Assembly (NCBI GenBank): GCA_021778315.1 | Contig: JAJYCQ010000018.1 | Span: 1-33,027, forward strand | Source: Acidobacteriota bacterium | GTDB taxonomy: Bacteria > Acidobacteriota > Terriglobia > Terriglobales > Acidobacteriaceae | DNA: 33,027 nt | Direction: 5' to 3' | Shown here: piece after piece, positions 22,711-29,674 of the stretch | How the letters are laid out: each line of letters starts with the position of its first letter | Numbering within the stretch: position 1 is the stretch's first letter | Notes under the pieces: generated by a model | What the model was told of the DNA's origin: nothing | Seen by the model: only the letters and a program-made list of their open reading frames with translations | The model's database searches: none | Translations under genes and position numbers: made by a program

Positions 22711-24303
22711 TTACTGCGGATTGGTGGTCTGGGGTGTGGTGGCGTCAGGCTGGGAGGTCTGAACGCCAATTGCCTGGCCGGAGACGACGAGGTTGACGCG
22801 GCGATTTTGAGCGCGGCCAGCGGCGGTGCTGTTGTCCGCGACGGGGTCGGCCTTGCCGTAGCCGGCGGCGGTGACGTTGGCTGCAGGCACGCCGTTCTGG
22901 ACGAGGAAGTCATGGACGGCGTTGGCACGGTTTTCGCTTAGCGTCTGGTTGTAGGCGTCGCTGCCGATGGAGTCGGTGTAGCCTTCGACCTGGACTTTGA
23001 GGTCTGGGTAGAGCTGAAGGATGGTCGCGACCTTGGCGAGGGAGACCTGGGTGTTGGGCTTGAGGGTGAACTTGGCGGTGTCGAAGAGGACGTCGCTCAT
23101 GTTGACGATGAGGCCGCGAGCGCTTTCGCTGGTGGCGAGGACGGAGTTGAGCTGAGCGCGAAGTTTTTCGCGTGTAGCGGCTGCGTCCTGCTGGCTGGCC
23201 TGGGCCTGATGCTGGGCTTCGGCTGCCTGGGCGCGAGCGTTGGCGGCGTCTGCGTCGGCGCGTGCTTTGGCGGCTTCAGCTCTTGCCTGAGCGGCGGCGG
23301 CGGCGTCTGCATCGGCTTGTGACTGGACGGCCTGCAGTTGCGATTGCTGCGCCTGCTGCTGCGCGGCAACCTTGGCGTCCTGGGCCTCTTGCTGGCGTTC
23401 CTGAGCCTGCTTGCGCAGGGTCACGATGCGGGCGTCTTCCGAGCGCTGCACGGCGGAACGGGCGTAGGTGAACTCCATTTTGACGTCGCGGTGTTTGGAG
23501 GACTGAATGTCCTGCGCATTCTGGATGTCGGTGGCGACTTCCTTCATGATGTCGGGAGCGTATTTATCGGCGCCGACGGACTGAGCGATGCGCTGAGCGT
23601 TGTAGGCCTCATAGAGCGCGAGGGGAGTGTGCTCGCGATCGGTAATGGGGTGGGAGATGGACTTGGCTCCAGCGGTGTTGGCGTAGAGGCCCTTGGGGAG
23701 GAGTTGATAGTGGATGTTGACCTGTTGGAGGATGCCGTTGGTTTTGTCGGTGAAGACGTTTTGCAGAACGATGACGTCGCTGGGCTGGGAGACGGCGTAG
23801 TAGGGCTCGGCGGTGACGATCATGCCGAAGGCCTGAAAGCCGCTGGTGACTTCGAGGCTTGCCTTGCCACCGGAGAGTTCGAGTTCACCGAGATTCTGCG
23901 GGCGGCCGTCGGCGGAGATGGCCCAGAGGACGTAGGTGAGGTACTCGGGACCGAAGCCGTTGGCGGGAGTGAGGTGGTCGAAGTGGGCGTCGATGTCGGT
24001 CTTGCCGGTGAGGGAGTTTACCTTAGCTTCGCCGTGCGCTCCGGGCATGAGATTGGTGCCGGTGAAGCCGACGTGGGTGGAGCCGCTGCGGTTGAGATAG
24101 TTGACGGCGTCGAGTTGGCGTTCGACTACGTGGACGTGGTAGATGTAGACGCCATTGGGCCCCTGGGCGACGACTTCACCGGACTGAGCGCCGGGTGCGA
24201 GGGTGGTGGGGTTGGGTTCCTGGGCCGAGGCTAAGAGACAAAATCCACCGAGTAAAGCCGCAACGGGTGCTGCGACTGCAAACTTCTTCCACGTGACAAA
24301 CAT
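22711..24303 (-). CDS. OmpA family peptidoglycan-binding outer-membrane protein
   Basis: A 530-residue protein starting at ATG 24303 (AAGGAGA upstream) with a signal peptide (FAVAAPVAALLGGFCLLASA-QE). A beta-rich N-terminal domain (about 30-270) contains YIYHVHVVERQLDAVNYLNRS. A long Ala/Gln-rich coiled coil (about 285-400) has repeats such as QARAEAAKARADADAANAR. The OmpA C-terminal domain (about 415-510) shows LFDTAKFTLKPNTQVSLAKVA, VEGYTDSIGSDAYNQTLSENRA and AGRAQNRRVNLVV, with the Asp and Arg that bind diaminopimelate. It likely tethers the outer membrane to peptidoglycan. A Gln/Asn-rich tail ends it. Confidence 0.9.
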   Translation of the reverse strand: MFVTWKKFAVAAPVAALLGGFCLLASAQEPNPTTLAPGAQSGEVVAQGPNGVYIYHVHVVERQLDAVNYLNRSGSTHVGFTGTNLMPGAHGEAKVNSLTGKTDIDAHFDHLTPANGFGPEYLTYVLWAISADGRPQNLGELELSGGKASLEVTSGFQAFGMIVTAEPYYAVSQPSDVIVLQNVFTDKTNGILQQVNIHYQLLPKGLYANTAGAKSISHPITDREHTPLALYEAYNAQRIAQSVGADKYAPDIMKEVATDIQNAQDIQSSKHRDVKMEFTYARSAVQRSEDARIVTLRKQAQERQQEAQDAKVAAQQQAQQSQLQAVQSQADADAAAAAQARAEAAKARADADAANARAQAAEAQHQAQASQQDAAATREKLRAQLNSVLATSESARGLIVNMSDVLFDTAKFTLKPNTQVSLAKVATILQLYPDLKVQVEGYTDSIGSDAYNQTLSENRANAVHDFLVQNGVPAANVTAAGYGKADPVADNSTAAGRAQNRRVNLVVSGQAIGVQTSQPDATTPQTTNPQ

Positions 24304-24538
24304 TGTGCCGTTCTCCTTGATGCTCTGGCCGCGAACCGTCGCAGCTACGTCGAGATAATGCTTTAGCAAGTCGGATGTGCGTAGAGAGACAAAAGGTGTA
24401 TGAGATAAAGATTGTTTCGGGGCAACCTATTTGGTGTGGAGAGAAGCGTTGGATGGCGGCGGGTATCGTGGTTTCGATGGGGCTATCAGAAGTTGGAGGA
24501 ACGAACAGATCGTTGAGGCTGGAGGGGCGAATGGCTCC

Positions 24539-24544
24539 TATAAT
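24539..24544 (+). promoter_or_regulatory. -10 box upstream of the ABC exporter
   Basis: A perfect TATAAT lies 23 nt before GTG 24568. The best -35 (TTGAGG, 24513-24518) is at a long 20-nt spacing. The rest of the divergent region 24304-24567 has no convincing gene. Confidence 0.4.
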
Positions 24545-24567
24545 CGAGCTACCAAAGGTGCTGATGC

Positions 24568-25518
24568 GTGAGTGATTCGATCGTTGAGATTGTTGGGCTG
24601 CGGAAGGTGTATGGCGGCAAGAATTCAGTGACTGCGGTGGACGGGATCGATCTGCAGGTTGAGGCAGGGCTGATCTACGGTCTGCTGGGGCCAAATGGAG
24701 CGGGCAAGACGACGACGATTTCGATTGCGACGACGCGCGCGATTCCGACGGCGGGGTCGGTGAAGATTGCGGGCGTGGATGTGGTTGCGCATCCGGCGCT
24801 AGCGAGGCAATCGATTGGCGTGGTGCCGCAGTACAACACGCTGGACCGGTCGTGTACGGTGGCGGAGAATATTCATTTTCATTGCAGGTTTTTTGGCATG
24901 TCGACGGCGCAGGCGCTAGCGAGGACGACGCAGCTGCTGGAGCAGTTTCGGCTGAGCGACCGGGCGGCGGCGTATCCGCAGGCGCTGAGTGGAGGACTGG
25001 CGCAACGGCTGCAGATTGCTCGCGCGATTGCGCATTATCCGAAGGTGCTGTTTCTGGATGAGCCGAGTGCGGGACTGGATCCGCAGAGTCGCATCGCGAT
25101 GTGGGAGGCGGTGCAGGGGCTGCGGAGCGAGGGGATTACGGTGGTGCTGACGACGCACTACATGGAAGAGGCGGATGAGTTGTGTGACCGGCTGGCGATC
25201 ATCGATCATGGCCGGATTTTGGTGGAAGACACTCCGGCGGCGTTGAAGGCGAGCGTGGGTGGTGACAAGATTTATGACCTTCGCATGCATGGGGTTCGCG
25301 ATAGTGGAATGCTGGAACGACAGTTGCAGATGATTGAAGGAGTGACTGGCGTTGAGGTGATTGAGGGCGGGCTGCGGGTGCTGGCTCGCGCGGAGGACGG
25401 TCTGTTGGCGAAGGTGGTGACGACGGCGAATGCGTTTGGATTGCGGGATCTGATGACGACGGAGCCGAGTCTTGAGACGGTGTTCATTCGGCTGACGGGA
25501 AGAGATTTGCGCGAGTAG
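24568..25518 (+). CDS. ABC-2 exporter ATP-binding protein
   Basis: A 316-residue ATPase of the DrrA/NodI/CcmA-like class, which powers an ABC-2 permease encoded next door. Motifs: Walker A GPNGAGKTT (41-49), Q-loop Q88, signature LSGGL (140-144), Walker B LFLDEP (161-166), D-loop SAGLD and H-loop H197 (TTHYMEEADELCDR). The fifth signature residue is Leu rather than the usual Gln. A C-terminal domain (about 230-316) with LETVFIRLTGRDLRE is typical of this class. The start is GTG 24568. The permease ATG follows the stop by 20 bases. Confidence 0.93.
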   Translation: MSDSIVEIVGLRKVYGGKNSVTAVDGIDLQVEAGLIYGLLGPNGAGKTTTISIATTRAIPTAGSVKIAGVDVVAHPALARQSIGVVPQYNTLDRSCTVAENIHFHCRFFGMSTAQALARTTQLLEQFRLSDRAAAYPQALSGGLAQRLQIARAIAHYPKVLFLDEPSAGLDPQSRIAMWEAVQGLRSEGITVVLTTHYMEEADELCDRLAIIDHGRILVEDTPAALKASVGGDKIYDLRMHGVRDSGMLERQLQMIEGVTGVEVIEGGLRVLARAEDGLLAKVVTTANAFGLRDLMTTEPSLETVFIRLTGRDLRE

Positions 25519-25538
25519 GTTTGGAGAGCGGAGTAGCG

Positions 25539-26387
25539 ATGACGGAAGTGGTTGGCAAGGGCGGTGACGTGCGGTGGGTGATTTATTCGCGCGCGTTTTT
25601 TGGATTGATGGAACGCGATCTGCGAGTGCTTCTCCGCGAGCTTGCTCCGTTTGTGATTCGGATTGCGATGAACCCTCTGCTGTTTCTGTTTGTATTCACG
25701 TTTGTGATGCCGCACATGAGCGGCGGCGCGGCGATGAGTCCGGTGGCGGGGATGGCGGGGCAGGGCGGAGGCTTTGGCACGGTGCTACTGCCGGGGTTGA
25801 TGGCGGTGGCCATTATGTTTTCGGGGATTGCGGCGGTGGCGCTGCCGCTGGCGCAGGAGTTTGGAATTACTCGCGAGATTGACGACCGAGTGATGTGCCC
25901 ACTGCCGATTGCGGCGGTGGCGTTGGAGAAGATTATTTTTTCGGCGATCCAAAGTGTGATTGCCGCGGCGGTGGTGTTTCCGCTGGCGTATTACATTCCG
26001 AGCACTCCGGTGCTGGCGCATGTGACGAGCTGGTGGTTTCTGAGTGCGGTGGTGGTGCTGGCGAGTCTGCTGGCGGGGGCTCTGGGGTTGACGATTGGGA
26101 CGTCGGTGCAGCCGAAACAGATTGGACTGATCTTCGGCGTGGTGATTATGCCGATTACGTTTCTGGGGTGCGTGTATTATCCGTGGGCGGCGTTGACGCA
26201 CATTCGGTGGCTGCAGATGGGCGTGCTGGTGAACCCGATCGTGTATATGAGCGAGGGGCTGCGAGCGGCGCTGACTCCCACAATGGGTCACATGCCGGAG
26301 GTGATGATCCTGGGGATGCTAGTGTTTTTTCTGGTGCTGCTGACGTGGGCCGGGATGCGTGGATTTGCTCGTCGCGTGTTGAGCTGA
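25539..26387 (+). CDS. ABC-2 type exporter permease
   Basis: A 282-residue integral membrane protein with six predicted TM segments, including FVIRIAMNPLLFLFVFTFVMP, LMAVAIMFSGIAAVALPLAQEF, IIFSAIQSVIAAAVVFPLAYYI and IGLIFGVVIMPITFLGCVYYPW. ABC-2 signatures are visible in PLPIAAVALEKI and the WLQMGVLVNPIVYMSEGLRAAL segment near the end. ATG 25539 is preferred (GGAG six bases upstream) over TTG 25521. With the preceding ATPase it forms a two-gene exporter; the substrate (drug, polysaccharide or lipid) cannot be inferred. Confidence 0.92.
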   Translation: MTEVVGKGGDVRWVIYSRAFFGLMERDLRVLLRELAPFVIRIAMNPLLFLFVFTFVMPHMSGGAAMSPVAGMAGQGGGFGTVLLPGLMAVAIMFSGIAAVALPLAQEFGITREIDDRVMCPLPIAAVALEKIIFSAIQSVIAAAVVFPLAYYIPSTPVLAHVTSWWFLSAVVVLASLLAGALGLTIGTSVQPKQIGLIFGVVIMPITFLGCVYYPWAALTHIRWLQMGVLVNPIVYMSEGLRAALTPTMGHMPEVMILGMLVFFLVLLTWAGMRGFARRVLS

Positions 26388-26400
26388 GGTAGAGAAGGGC

Positions 26401-27411
26401 CTAAGTGCTGGCGGGGAGGGGCTGTAGTTTTTCGGCTAGATCTTTGGCGATAAGGTCTCCGTGGAAGCGGCCGTTTTCGATGAAGATTTCGTTGGTGCGT
26501 TCGCCTGCGACGACGACTCCGGCGAGATAGATTCCGGGGACGTTGGATTCGAGGGTGGCGGGATTGCAGATGGGGCAGCGGGCGTTGGCTTCGTCGAGAC
26601 GGACGCCGAGGGACTCGATGAAGTCGAAGTCGGGATGATAGCCGGTGAGGGCGAAGACGAAGTGGTTGGGGAGAACTTTGGGGCCTCCGGGGGTGAGGAG
26701 GGTGACGGAGTCTTCGGTGATTTCGCTGATGATGGTGTTGAAGTGAGCGACGACTTCGCCGTTCTTGATGCGATTTTCGATGTCGGGTTTGATCCAGTAT
26801 TTGATGTGGGGATGGAGCGCCGCGCCGCGGTGGACGAGGGTGACGCGCGCCCCGTGACGCCAGAGGTCGAGGGCGGCGATGGCGGCTGAGTTCTTGCCTC
26901 CGATGACGAGGACATCCTGATCGAAGTAGGGGTGAGGCTCGTGATAGTAGTGCTTGACCTTGGGGAGATCTTCGCCGGGGATGCTGAGGTAGTTGGGGAG
27001 ATCGTAGTAGCCGGTGGAGACGATGAGCTTGTGGGTGCGATGGATGAGCTTGCGTCCGAACTTGTCGGTGGTGTGGACGCTGAAGTTGCCGTCGGAGCCG
27101 GTGACTCGGTCGACGTTTTCGTATTGGCGGATGTCGAGTTTGTAGTGCTCGGCGACCTTGCGGTAGTACTCGAGGGCCTCGGAGCGTGTGGGCTTCTGGT
27201 TGGGGGAGGAGAAGGGCATGTTGCCGATCTCGAGCAGCTCGGGGGTGGTGAAGAAGGTCATGTGGGCGGGGTAGTTGAAGAGCGAGTTGGTGAGGCAGCC
27301 CTTGTCGACGAGTACGACGCGGAGGCCGGCGCGCTGGGCGGCGATGGCGCAGGCGAGGCCGGTGGGGCCGGCGCCGATGACGAGGACGTCGTGGTGGATG
27401 GGTTCGCTCAT
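26401..27411 (-). CDS. YpdA-like FAD/NAD(P)H reductase (putative bacillithiol disulfide reductase)
   Basis: A 336-residue two-dinucleotide-binding flavoprotein of the YpdA/Bdr type, which in Firmicutes reduces bacillithiol disulfide with NADPH. The FAD motif GAGPTG is at 13-18, the second Rossmann motif VIGGKNSAAIAALDLWRHG is central, and typical family segments are present: FFTTPELLEIGNMPF, YDLPNYLSIPGEDLPKV and HYYHEPHPYFDQDV. The end GERTNEIFIENGRFHG is characteristic. In S. aureus YpdA a cysteine (Cys14) occurs in the first glycine loop; here the matching position is threonine. ATG 27411 is the first Met of the fold. It converges with the ABC permease over 13 bp. Confidence 0.85.
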   Translation of the reverse strand: MSEPIHHDVLVIGAGPTGLACAIAAQRAGLRVVLVDKGCLTNSLFNYPAHMTFFTTPELLEIGNMPFSSPNQKPTRSEALEYYRKVAEHYKLDIRQYENVDRVTGSDGNFSVHTTDKFGRKLIHRTHKLIVSTGYYDLPNYLSIPGEDLPKVKHYYHEPHPYFDQDVLVIGGKNSAAIAALDLWRHGARVTLVHRGAALHPHIKYWIKPDIENRIKNGEVVAHFNTIISEITEDSVTLLTPGGPKVLPNHFVFALTGYHPDFDFIESLGVRLDEANARCPICNPATLESNVPGIYLAGVVVAGERTNEIFIENGRFHGDLIAKDLAEKLQPLPAST

Positions 27412-27545
27412 GTTGTCTATTGTATGGATTTGAAAGGGTGCGGGCGAAGGTATGCCAAGTTGGTTGGATGGGGGTAAAGTTAGGCCATGAGTACGAGGGT
27501 GGTGTGGAAGAAAGCTGCGGGCGGGCTGCAGGGCGAGGTTGAGGG

Positions 27546-28883
27546 TTGAGGCTCGTGCTGGCATGGATGGCGGTGCTGTTGTGGCAGGCGGGGGATTTCG
27601 GCGTGCCGGGGACGTTGGCACCGGCGGCTGATCCGCAGCACCTGCTTTATGAGCGCACGCTGCGGTTGCAGGATGGGGCTTCTGGGACAGCGTGCGCGGT
27701 GTTGGATGCGAGCGCGTTTGCGGATGCGGCGAGCTGGTCGGAGGGGGACCTACGGGTGTTCCGCAAAGGTGGCGCGGGGAAGCAGGAAGAGGTTCCGTTC
27801 GTGGTGAGTTACAGCGAGGCTCAGCCTACGGACGCGGTGACGGCGACGGTGCAGAATGCCCGGTTGCAGCAGGGTGAGATTGTGTTTGACCTGGCGATGC
27901 CGGCGCGTGCTTACACGGTGGTTGATTTGAATGTTGCGGCGAAGAATTTTATTGGGACGGCGGAGGTTTGGGGTTCGGATGGGAGGGGCGGGGCGAAGAA
28001 ATCGCTGGGGAGGTTTACGGTATTTGATTTGACGGCGGAGCATCTGGCGAGGTCGACGTCGCTGGCGATGCAGGAGTCGAGCTATGCGCAGTTGGAGGTG
28101 AAGCTGCGACTACGTGGTGTGGAGGGAGGTGCGCTTCCGGGGCTGTCGGCTGGGATGGTGGCGGGGGCTACGGTTCCTGCGAGTCGAGAGGCGCAGACGC
28201 TGTATACGATGGTGGCGACGACGAGCAGGATGACGCAGGTAGGGACGTCGACTGTGGCGGAGTTTGAGGTTCCGGCGCATGTGCCGATTGAGCGGGTGAA
28301 CTTTATTTTGGATGCTGGGTACAAGGCGGATTTTCTGCGTGCCGTGACGATCTCGGCGGGGAGAGATTTGCGGGTTGGGGTTGCTCCGGACGAGGTGATT
28401 GACGGAGAGATATGGAGGGTGACGCGGGGAGGGGCTGCGGCGATTCGTGCGTCGAAGCTGACACAGGTTGCGGTGCTTGCGTCGAATTTGCGCGAGGCTG
28501 CGCGGGTGAGGGTTGAGGTGAAGAATGGCAGTGAAGCGCCACTGCCGATCAAGGCGATTCAGTTGGAGATGCGACAGCGGACGGTGTGCTTTGATGCTGA
28601 CGCGGGCTCGACGTACAGACTGCTGTATGGTGACGGTGCGTTGCGCGCATCCGTCTATGATCTGGAGGGGCTGGCGAAGATGCGGGGCATGCCGCTGGTT
28701 GCGGCGCTGGGACCGGAAGAGTTGAATCGGGATTATGTGGCTCGCGGAGATTCGAAGAGCAGGAATGTGAAGAGGTACGAGGAGCGCAATCCGGAGCGGT
28801 ACTGGATTGCGCTGTTGATTGCGATTGCGGCGCTGGGAGCGTTTGCGAGTCGACATACGAAGCGGCGGGGAAGGCACAGGTAG
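27546..28883 (+). CDS. Secreted, C-terminally anchored protein (DUF3999-like)
   Basis: A 445-residue protein with a hydrophobic N-terminus (RLVLAWMAVLLWQAG) and one C-terminal TM (RYWIALLIAIAALGAFAS) followed by a basic tail, so it is probably a periplasmic protein anchored in the inner membrane. The N-terminal half (YERTLRLQDG...LRVFRKGGAGKQEEVPFVVSY) and beta-rich middle are like DUF3999. The start is ambiguous: TTG 27546 or GTG 27555. The next gene begins five bases after the stop. Function unknown. Confidence 0.65.
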   Translation: MRLVLAWMAVLLWQAGDFGVPGTLAPAADPQHLLYERTLRLQDGASGTACAVLDASAFADAASWSEGDLRVFRKGGAGKQEEVPFVVSYSEAQPTDAVTATVQNARLQQGEIVFDLAMPARAYTVVDLNVAAKNFIGTAEVWGSDGRGGAKKSLGRFTVFDLTAEHLARSTSLAMQESSYAQLEVKLRLRGVEGGALPGLSAGMVAGATVPASREAQTLYTMVATTSRMTQVGTSTVAEFEVPAHVPIERVNFILDAGYKADFLRAVTISAGRDLRVGVAPDEVIDGEIWRVTRGGAAAIRASKLTQVAVLASNLREAARVRVEVKNGSEAPLPIKAIQLEMRQRTVCFDADAGSTYRLLYGDGALRASVYDLEGLAKMRGMPLVAALGPEELNRDYVARGDSKSRNVKRYEERNPERYWIALLIAIAALGAFASRHTKRRGRHR

Positions 28884-28888
28884 ATGGA

Positions 28889-29674
28889 TTGAGACGATGG
28901 ATTTTCGGCAACGCGATGTTGCGCGTGGGATTGATGGGTGGGGCTGTGCTGGGGCTCGGGCAGATGGTGTGGGCGCAGCGCCCGGTTTCGGCGGAGCTGC
29001 TGGCGGCGCGGAAGGCTCTGGCGGCGAAGGAGTATCAGCGCGCGGAAGAGATGTTTGCGGCGTATGTGAAGACGCATCCGGATAGCGTGGATGGCGAGGA
29101 GGGAGTGGGCGATGCGGAACTGGGGCTGCATGAGTATGAGGCCGCGGAGTTGGAGTACCGGCGGGTGGTGGCGGCGCAGCCGGAGTTCTGGGTGGCGCAT
29201 AAGAATCTGGTGATCGTGGAGGCGGCGCTGGGGCGATGGGAGGAGTTTGATCGCGAGCGGGAGGTGCTGCGTGGAGCACGACAGCGTGGGGCTCCGGGCA
29301 TTAGTGCTCGCGAGAGCGATGTGATCGACTCATTCGATGTGCGGGGCGAGCACTGGATTGTGCGGGAGTATTACGAGCCCGCGGGACGATCGCTTACGCG
29401 GTATAACTTTGAGTATTTTGGGACGGATGGGCGGGTGCGGGAGTATGTGTCGCTGGAGTCTGCGGAGGCTGCTCGCAGGGCGCTGGATGTGGGGGGACAA
29501 GTGCACATCGGAGATGATGCGGCGAGTGCCGGAGCGATTAAGGACTTTGCGCTGAACTGGTATACGGGCAAGGCGCATGGGACGATTACTCGCTACCCGA
29601 ATGGTGAGCCGAGTTATGAGCGCGTGCGAGCGGAAGTGATGCATTGGCTGCGGCGGTCGAACGCGGGGAAGTAA
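28889..29674 (+). CDS. Secreted TPR-containing protein
   Basis: A 261-residue protein with a signal-like N-terminus (LRVGLMGGAVLGLGQMVWA-QR). Two to three TPR units follow (ARKALAAKEYQRAEEMFAAYVKTHPDS, GLHEYEAAELEYRRVVAAQPEFWVAHKNLVIVEAALGRW), then a C-terminal domain (about 140-250) of unknown type (RGEHWIVREYYEPAGRSLTRYNFEYF, IKDFALNWYTGKAHGTITRYPNGEPSYE). The start may be TTG 28889 or ATG 28916. It converges with ftsK, whose coding end abuts at 29675. It is likely co-transcribed with the DUF3999-like gene. Confidence 0.75.
   Translation: MRRWIFGNAMLRVGLMGGAVLGLGQMVWAQRPVSAELLAARKALAAKEYQRAEEMFAAYVKTHPDSVDGEEGVGDAELGLHEYEAAELEYRRVVAAQPEFWVAHKNLVIVEAALGRWEEFDREREVLRGARQRGAPGISARESDVIDSFDVRGEHWIVREYYEPAGRSLTRYNFEYFGTDGRVREYVSLESAEAARRALDVGGQVHIGDDAASAGAIKDFALNWYTGKAHGTITRYPNGEPSYERVRAEVMHWLRRSNAGK

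Noticed and set aside
24375..24575. 66-residue plus-strand frame in the divergent ompA/ABC region
   Set aside because: It contains the TATAAT box, overlaps the ABC start and shows no recognisable protein features.
27487..27549. 20-codon frame MSTRVVWKK before the DUF3999-like gene
   Set aside because: Too short, with no clear RBS; it could be a leader peptide, but nothing supports it.
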